Assembly (NCBI RefSeq): GCF_004212635.1
Contig: NZ_PSRT01000046.1
Location: forward strand, 1 to 58,747
Direction: 5' to 3'
Length of the DNA: 58,747 nucleotides
Source: Bradyrhizobium genosp. SA-3
GTDB lineage: Bacteria; Pseudomonadota; Alphaproteobacteria; Rhizobiales; Xanthobacteraceae
In this document: positions 54,029 to 58,747 of the stretch, in pieces
Numbering within the stretch: position 1 is the first letter of the stretch
Layout of the letters: each line of letters starts with the position of its first letter
Made by a program: the position numbers and the translations under genes
The notes under the pieces: model-generated
What the model was told of the DNA's origin: nothing
The model's database searches: none
The model's input: the letters and a program-made list of their open reading frames with translations, nothing else

Positions 54029-54053
54029 AGTTTACAAAGTCCTCGCAGAAGCG
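54029..54053 (-). promoter_or_regulatory. Possible RNA thermometer: Shine-Dalgarno hairpin before hsp20
   Basis: Just before the ATG the minus strand reads CAAAGTCGCTTCTGCGAGG and ACTTTG, which can fold as CAAAG/CTTTG plus TCGC/GCGA with the AGGA of the ribosome-binding site in or next to the stem. Rhizobial small heat-shock genes are known for ROSE thermometers that mask the SD this way. The fit to the ROSE consensus is not exact. Confidence 0.45.
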
Positions 54054-54097
54054 ACTTTGGTGTTTCAGGGCCCGGAAGCGGCACCCCTTGGTCAGCA

Positions 54098-54126
54098 ATA
54101 TGGGCATATCTCCAAGGCGGTTCAAG
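54098..54126 (-). promoter_or_regulatory. Putative RpoH promoter of hsp20-DUF1150
   Basis: On the minus strand CTTGAA (54126-54121) and CCCATAT (54104-54098) are 16 bp apart and match the alphaproteobacterial sigma-32 pattern well. Transcription would start about 60 bases before the hsp20 ATG. Confidence 0.65.
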
Positions 54127-54273
54127 CAGGTAGCCGGGGAGGCTGTGGATGCCCTGTTCCACCTGCGACCAGCACGGCGAATTTGCGGACGATTTATCCC
54201 AACGAAAACAAGCCCCTTCTACTGTGCATGGGGTTGTTTTCGCACTTTTTGGTTGGCCGGCTCCTGGAACCGG

Positions 54274-55356
54274 TCAGGCCTCGATCCGCTTGCGCCCGTC
54301 GCCGCTGAACAGGTGCAGCTTCGACCGCACCGCCGCGACGCGGATGTTCTGGCCGATCGCTGGCGCTTCGGTTCCGGGGATGCGGACGATGACCTCGCCC
54401 GGCGGCAGCTCGCCAGGGGTGGCGGCAACGCGCTGCTCCTCCTGCTGGCGCGAACCGTAGACGAAGGTTTCGGCACCGACGCGTTCGATCGCTTCCACCG
54501 TCAGCGGCAGCGCGACGCCGCCGGCCGGGGTCTGGTCGGTGATGACGAAGTCCTCCGGGCGGATGCCGACGATGCCGGCCTCGCCTGCACCATTGAGCTG
54601 CGATCTGATCTCGTCAGCGCGCGTCGACATCAAATTCATCGGTGGTGCCCCGATGAAGGAGGCGACGAAGGTAGTGGCCGGCTTCTCGTAGATCGCGAGT
54701 GGGTTGCCGATCTGCTCGACCTGGCCGCCATTCATCACCACCAGGATGTCGGCGAGCGTCATCGCCTCGAGCTGGTCATGGGTGACATAGATCGACGTGG
54801 TGTTGAGGCGGCGCTGCAATTTGCGGATCTCGACCCGCATCGCGATGCGCAGCTTGGCGTCGAGATTGGAGAGCGGCTCGTCGAACAAAAACACCTTTGG
54901 CTGGCGCACGATGGCGCGGCCCATGGCGACGCGCTGGCGCTGGCCGCCTGAAAGCTGGCGCGGCTTGCGCTCCAGCATGGCGGAGAGCTCGAGCACACGC
55001 GCGGCTTCCTCGACGCGGGTCTTGATCTCGGCTTCCGCCATGCCGCGATTGCGCAGGCCGTAAGCCATGTTGTTGTAGACGCTCATATGCGGATAGAGCG
55101 CGTAGTTCTGGAACACCATCGCGATGTCGCGATCGGCCGGCTCGATCTGGTTGACGACGCGGCCGCCGATGTCGATCTCGCCGCCGGTGACGGTCTCCAG
55201 CCCCGCGACCATGCGCAGCAATGTGGACTTGCCGCAGCCGCTTGGTCCGACCAGCACGCAGAACTGGCCGTCGCCGACATCGACGTCGACGCCCTTGATG
55301 GCTTCGAAGCCGCCGGGATAGGTCTTGCGGACGCTGCGCAGGGTGACGTTAGCCAT
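54274..55356 (-). CDS. ugpC: Glycerol-3-phosphate ABC transporter, ATP-binding protein
   Basis: A 360-residue ATPase of the MalK/UgpC type. Walker A is VGPSGCGKST (37-45), the signature LSGGQRQRVAMGRA, Walker B VFLFDEPLSNLDAKL, then a C-terminal TOBE regulatory domain (GIRPEDFVITDQT ... HLFSGDGRK). It drives import with UgpA and UgpE. It is the last gene of the ugpBAEC operon, 20 bp after ugpE. Confidence 0.94.
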   Translation of the reverse strand: MANVTLRSVRKTYPGGFEAIKGVDVDVGDGQFCVLVGPSGCGKSTLLRMVAGLETVTGGEIDIGGRVVNQIEPADRDIAMVFQNYALYPHMSVYNNMAYGLRNRGMAEAEIKTRVEEAARVLELSAMLERKPRQLSGGQRQRVAMGRAIVRQPKVFLFDEPLSNLDAKLRIAMRVEIRKLQRRLNTTSIYVTHDQLEAMTLADILVVMNGGQVEQIGNPLAIYEKPATTFVASFIGAPPMNLMSTRADEIRSQLNGAGEAGIVGIRPEDFVITDQTPAGGVALPLTVEAIERVGAETFVYGSRQQEEQRVAATPGELPPGEVIVRIPGTEAPAIGQNIRVAAVRSKLHLFSGDGRKRIEA

Positions 55357-55376
55357 GAAAACTCATTTCCAAGAAC

Positions 55377-56225
55377 CTACTTTTCCGTCTCGACCAGGCC
55401 GCGCACGAACAGCTTCTGCATGGCGACGACGACGAACACCGGCGGCAGCATGGCCAGCACGGCGGTTGCCATCACGATCGGCCATTCGGTGAGTGCGTCG
55501 GTGGTGGTGATCATCTTGCGGATGCCGATCTGGATCGTCTGCATGTCGTCGCGGGTGGTGATCAGCAGCGGCCAGAGATATTGATTCCAACCGAGGATGA
55601 ACAGGATCACGAACAGCGCCGCCATGTTGGTGCGCGACAGCGGCAGCAGCGTGTCCCAGAAGAAGCGGAAGGGACCGGCGCCGTCGATGCGTGACGCCTC
55701 CAGCAGTTCGTCCGGCACCGTCATGAAGAACTGTCGGAACAGCAGCGTCGCGGTGGCGGATGCGATCAGCGGCAGCGACAGGCCGGCATAGCTGTCGAGC
55801 ATGTGCAGATCGGCGACGATCTTGTAGGTCGGATAGATGCGCACCTCGACCGGTAGCATCAGGGTGATGAAGATGAGCCAGAAGATCGGCATCCGGAACG
55901 GAAAGCGGAAATACACGATCGCATAGGCCGAGATGATCGAGATCGCGATCTTGCCGACCGCGATCAGCAGCGCCGTTATCAGCGAGTTCAGCATCATGTT
56001 GCCGACCGGCTCGCGGGTCGATCCGCTCGTGCCGACGAAGATGGTCTGATAGTAGGTCTGGAAGAAATGGCCGCCGGGCAGCAGCGACATCTGCCCGTTC
56101 GCGATCAGCGCGTTGTCCTGGGTCGAGGCGACAATCGCGATGTAGACGGGAAACGCGACGATCGCGATCCCGATCCAGAGGATGATGTGCGCGACGTAGC
56201 GCCGAAAGCCTTCTTCCTCGACCAT
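55377..56225 (-). CDS. ugpE: Glycerol-3-phosphate ABC transporter permease UgpE
   Basis: A 282-residue permease with six predicted helices and the ABC-permease EAA loop (PDELLEASRIDGAGPFRFFWDTLLPLSRTN) that contacts the ATPase. The cytoplasmic end FVRGLVETEK is typical of UgpE. Its ATG overlaps the stop of ugpA by one base (TGATG). Confidence 0.93.
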   Translation of the reverse strand: MVEEEGFRRYVAHIILWIGIAIVAFPVYIAIVASTQDNALIANGQMSLLPGGHFFQTYYQTIFVGTSGSTREPVGNMMLNSLITALLIAVGKIAISIISAYAIVYFRFPFRMPIFWLIFITLMLPVEVRIYPTYKIVADLHMLDSYAGLSLPLIASATATLLFRQFFMTVPDELLEASRIDGAGPFRFFWDTLLPLSRTNMAALFVILFILGWNQYLWPLLITTRDDMQTIQIGIRKMITTTDALTEWPIVMATAVLAMLPPVFVVVAMQKLFVRGLVETEK

Positions 56226-57106
56226 CAGTAGGTCACCTTGCGTTCGACGAAGCGGAACTGGATCCCCGTCAGCACGATCACCATGATCATCAGGATCACC
56301 GATTGCGCCGCCGAGCTACCGAGATTGCCGCCGAGCAGGCCGTCGGAATAGACCTTGTAGACCAGCGTTTCCGTCGACTTGCCGGGACCACCGCGGGTCA
56401 TGGTATCGATGATGCCGAAGGTATCGAAGAAGGCGTAGACGATGTTGACGACCAGCAGGAAGAAGATGGTCGGCGACAGCAGCGGGAAGGTCACGGTCCA
56501 GAACCTGCGCATCGGGCGCGCGCCGTCGATCGCGGCCGCCTCGAGCACGCTTCGGGGGATGCTCTGCAGGCCGGCGAGGAAGAACAGGAAGTTGTAGGAG
56601 ATCTGCTTCCAGGCGGCGGCGAGGATGATCAGCGTTGCGGCCTGGTCGCCGTCGAGCAGCGGATTCCAGTCGACGCCGAGGGCGCGCAAGTACCGCGAGA
56701 GCACGCCCAGCGAGGGGTGCAGCATGAAGATCCAGAGCACGCCGACGACCGGCGGCGCCACCGCATAGGGCCAGATCAAGAGCGTGCGGTACAGCATCGA
56801 GCCGCGCAGCGGCTTGTCCGCCATCACCGCGAGCAGCAGTGCAAACGACAGCGACGAGACTGCGATGGCGAACGAGAAGAAGAAGGTCCGCACGATCGCC
56901 TCGAAATAGGCGCGGTCCTTCAGAAGCTCGAGATAATTGTCGAACCAGACGAAGCTGGTCGAAAGACCGAAGGCGTCCTGGAGCAGGAAGGACTGGATCA
57001 CCGCCTGCCAGGCCGGCCAGTAGAAGAAAATCAGGACGATCGCGAGCTGCGGCGCAACCAGCGCGTAGGGCAATAGCTTCGATTGGAAAATGGCTTGCTT
57101 TTGCAT
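56225..57106 (-). CDS. ugpA: Glycerol-3-phosphate ABC transporter permease UgpA
   Basis: A 293-residue permease from ATG 57106 (MQKQAIFQSKLLPYALVAPQLAIVLIFFYWPAWQAV), the usual UgpA opening. Six helices and the EAA loop PRSVLEAAAIDGARPMRRFWTVTFPLLSPT are present. An in-frame upstream extension over the intergenic DNA is not family-like. Fifty bases separate it from ugpB. Confidence 0.94.
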   Translation of the reverse strand: MQKQAIFQSKLLPYALVAPQLAIVLIFFYWPAWQAVIQSFLLQDAFGLSTSFVWFDNYLELLKDRAYFEAIVRTFFFSFAIAVSSLSFALLLAVMADKPLRGSMLYRTLLIWPYAVAPPVVGVLWIFMLHPSLGVLSRYLRALGVDWNPLLDGDQAATLIILAAAWKQISYNFLFFLAGLQSIPRSVLEAAAIDGARPMRRFWTVTFPLLSPTIFFLLVVNIVYAFFDTFGIIDTMTRGGPGKSTETLVYKVYSDGLLGGNLGSSAAQSVILMIMVIVLTGIQFRFVERKVTY

Positions 57107-57155
57107 GATGCCCGCAGGAGCGGCAGGCCGGGTTACCAGCCTGCCGCTGATCGCC

Positions 57156-58472
57156 TCACTTGACGGCGGTCTTTTCGAACTGGCGCAGCATCGTGTTGCC
57201 GCGCTCGACGGCGGCATCCAGCGCCTGCTTGGCGGTCTTCTTGCCGGCGAGCGCCTGCTCGATCTCTTCCGACCAGACGTCACGGAGCTGAACCATGTTG
57301 CCGAGGCGCAGGCCGCGCGAGTTCTCGGTCGGCTCCTTGTTGGTCAGCTCGAGCAGCGGGGTCTCGAGATAGGGCTGATCCTTGTAGAAGCCTTCCGCCT
57401 TGGCCTTCTCATAAGCCGCCTTGGTGATAGGCAGATAGCCCGAGGCCTTGTGGATGTAGACCTGGCGATCGGTGTCGGAGAGGAAGCTCAGGAATTTCGC
57501 GACACCCTTGTAATCGTCGGCCGACTTGCCGCCCATGACCCAGAGCGAGGCGCCGCCGATGATGGAGTTCTGCGGTGCGCCCTTCACGTCGGGATAATAG
57601 GGCATCGGGACGGCGGTGAAGGCGAACTTGGCCTGCGCCTTGACGTTGCCGAAGAACGCCGAGGAGGTCAAATAGAGCGGGCATTCGCCTGACGTGAAGC
57701 GGCCTTCACCGGTGTTGGTGCGGCCGGCATAGTCGTAGGTCTTGTCCTTCTGGAGCTCGACCAGCTTCTCGAGGTGCTTGACCTGGACCGGGCTGTTGAA
57801 TTCGAGCACGGTGTCGAAACCGTCGAGGCCGTTGGCCTTGGTCGACAGCGGCACGTTGTGCCAGGCGGAGAGCTGCTCGAGATTGACCCAGGTAACCCAG
57901 GAGTTGGAGAAGCCGCAGGTCGGATGGCCGTTGTCGTGCAGCTTCTTGGCGGCGTCGAACACCTGAGGCCAGGTCTTCGGAATCTCGACATTGGCCTTCT
58001 TCAGCTCGTCGAGGTTGACCCACATCACCGTCGACGACGAGTTGAAGGGGAAGGACAGCATCTCGCCCTTCGAGGTCGAGTAGTAGCCGGTGATCGCGGG
58101 CAGGTAGGCCTTCGGATCGAACTTCTCGCCGGTCTCGGCCATCAGCTTGTACACCGGCTTCACGGCGCCGGTCGCGGCCATCATGGTCGCGGTGCCGACC
58201 TCGAACACCTGCATGATGTGCGGGGCGTTGCCGGCGCGGAAGGCGGCGATGCCGGCGTTCATCGTGTCGGCGTAATTGCCTTTGTAGGTCGGGATCACCT
58301 TGTAATCGCTCTGCGATGCGTTGAAGTCGTTCGCGAGCTTGACGATGACGTCGTTGTTCGCGCCGGTCATCGCATGCCACCACTGGATTTCCGTCACGGC
58401 CAGGGCCGGCGAGGCCGACAAGCCAACCGTGATTGCAACAGCCGCAGCCGCACCAAAATGTCGAAGAGCCAT
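57156..58472 (-). CDS. ugpB: Glycerol-3-phosphate-binding periplasmic protein UgpB
   Basis: A 438-residue solute-binding protein with a signal peptide (MALRHFGAAAAVAITVGLSASPALA) and family blocks IQWWHAMTGANNDVIVKLANDFNASQ and YKGNYADTMNAGIAAFRAGNAPHIMQVFEVGTATMMAA. It captures sn-glycerol-3-phosphate or glycerophosphodiesters in the periplasm. The ATG at 58472 is preceded by GGGAGG. It is the first gene of ugpBAEC, with a candidate Pho box upstream. Confidence 0.95.
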   Translation of the reverse strand: MALRHFGAAAAVAITVGLSASPALAVTEIQWWHAMTGANNDVIVKLANDFNASQSDYKVIPTYKGNYADTMNAGIAAFRAGNAPHIMQVFEVGTATMMAATGAVKPVYKLMAETGEKFDPKAYLPAITGYYSTSKGEMLSFPFNSSSTVMWVNLDELKKANVEIPKTWPQVFDAAKKLHDNGHPTCGFSNSWVTWVNLEQLSAWHNVPLSTKANGLDGFDTVLEFNSPVQVKHLEKLVELQKDKTYDYAGRTNTGEGRFTSGECPLYLTSSAFFGNVKAQAKFAFTAVPMPYYPDVKGAPQNSIIGGASLWVMGGKSADDYKGVAKFLSFLSDTDRQVYIHKASGYLPITKAAYEKAKAEGFYKDQPYLETPLLELTNKEPTENSRGLRLGNMVQLRDVWSEEIEQALAGKKTAKQALDAAVERGNTMLRQFEKTAVK

Positions 58473-58522
58473 CAAGAAAACCTCCCTTGCCCGTCAATAA
58501 AGAAGCGCTTGCGCTAGCAGCG

Positions 58523-58545
58523 CCATATGACGTTCACATGACTGT
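58523..58545 (-). promoter_or_regulatory. Candidate Pho box upstream of ugpB
   Basis: On the minus strand ACAGTCATGTGAACGTCAT is followed by ATGG: two GTCAT repeats exactly 11 bp apart, as in PhoB boxes. It is 50-73 bp before the ugpB start. ugp operons are Pho-regulated in other bacteria. Confidence 0.55.
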
Positions 58546-58704
58546 GTAAGCGGCCGAAACGAAAGCGGCAAGCGCTGGAAAAGGGAAGCCGGAAAATAGG
58601 CGAAGACGTGCGTGCGACCGCGCCGCAGCATTTGGTTGGCGGCGAGCGGATCGATCAGCAGAGCTGGTAGCTCGTGGGCAATGCGTGCGGCCGCAAACTC
58701 GAAA

Positions 58705-58747
58705 ACCTCTCCCGCTTGCTTGCGGGAGAGGTCGCGCCGAAGGCGCG
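58705..58747. repeat. Family G repeat (partial, runs off the window)
   Basis: ACCTCTCCCGCTTGCTTGCG then GGAGAGGTCGCGCCGAAGGCGCG, the same variant as at 31292-31338, reversed. It continues past the end. Confidence 0.75.

Overview
The window is a stretch of alphaproteobacterial chromosome that most resembles Bradyrhizobium (or a very close relative). The evidence is high-GC coding sequence, gene orders typical of that group (hrcA-grpE, dnaK-dnaJ-pmtA, lptC-lptA-lptB-rpoN-hpf-ptsN, infC-rpmI-rplT-pheS-pheT), and many copies of the short imperfect palindromic repeats that fill gaps between genes in these genomes. No rRNA, CRISPR array, prophage or intact insertion sequence is visible. One tRNA is present, tRNA-Leu(CAG).

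Layout. 1-5.1 kb: the end of a periplasmic-binding-fold protein, then hemW-rdgB-rph on the minus strand facing hrcA-grpE. 5.2-13.2 kb: a secreted nicotinamidase-like protein, an unknown secreted protein, dnaK, dnaJ, pmtA (phosphatidylcholine synthesis), a flavin reductase, pyrF and a DUF1330 gene. 13.4-18.1 kb: dapB, gpmA, an AraC/alkyltransferase fusion, a DUF2244 gene, nth and a CysZ-like gene. 18.4-21.8 kb: metal homeostasis (nikR, a copper-type P1B ATPase and a divergent csoR). 22-25.6 kb: a permuted papain-like protein, a Tat-exported amine-oxidase-like flavoprotein and a TSUP permease. 25.5-32 kb: the translation cluster pheT, a DUF559 gene, pheS, rplT, rpmI and infC. 32-37.6 kb: a hydrolase, a SnoaL-like protein, a thioesterase, queG, a GST and uppP. 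37.7-46.2 kb: DprE1-like and DprE2-like enzymes, an NDUFA9-like protein, tRNA-Leu with a toxin-antitoxin pair, a MarR-controlled divergon, a decayed MFS gene and a HAD-UbiA fusion. 46.3-53 kb: an RNase D-like gene and the lpt-rpoN-hpf-ptsN run. 53.3-58.5 kb: DUF1150-hsp20 and the ugpBAEC glycerol-3-phosphate importer.

How genes fit together. Protein quality control recurs: hrcA-grpE, dnaKJ and hsp20, with RpoH-type promoters seen before dnaK and hsp20. Envelope genes also recur: pmtA, uppP, lptCAB, and a DprE1/DprE2/UbiA set that could make a polyprenyl-phosphate D-arabinose donor.

Most notable observations: a one-base frameshift in the essential pheT; a DUF559 endonuclease-fold gene wedged between pheS and pheT and overlapping pheT by four bases; the scattered DPA-type arabinose pathway with a degenerate HAD domain; a perfect 18-bp palindrome at the marR divergon; a copper-type CsoR operator lying where the csoR ribosome-binding site should be; an ATT start on infC; and an MFS gene with an internal deletion. 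Nothing here is convincingly a wholly new multi-gene system. The arabinose-donor set and the pheS-DUF559-pheT arrangement are the best leads.
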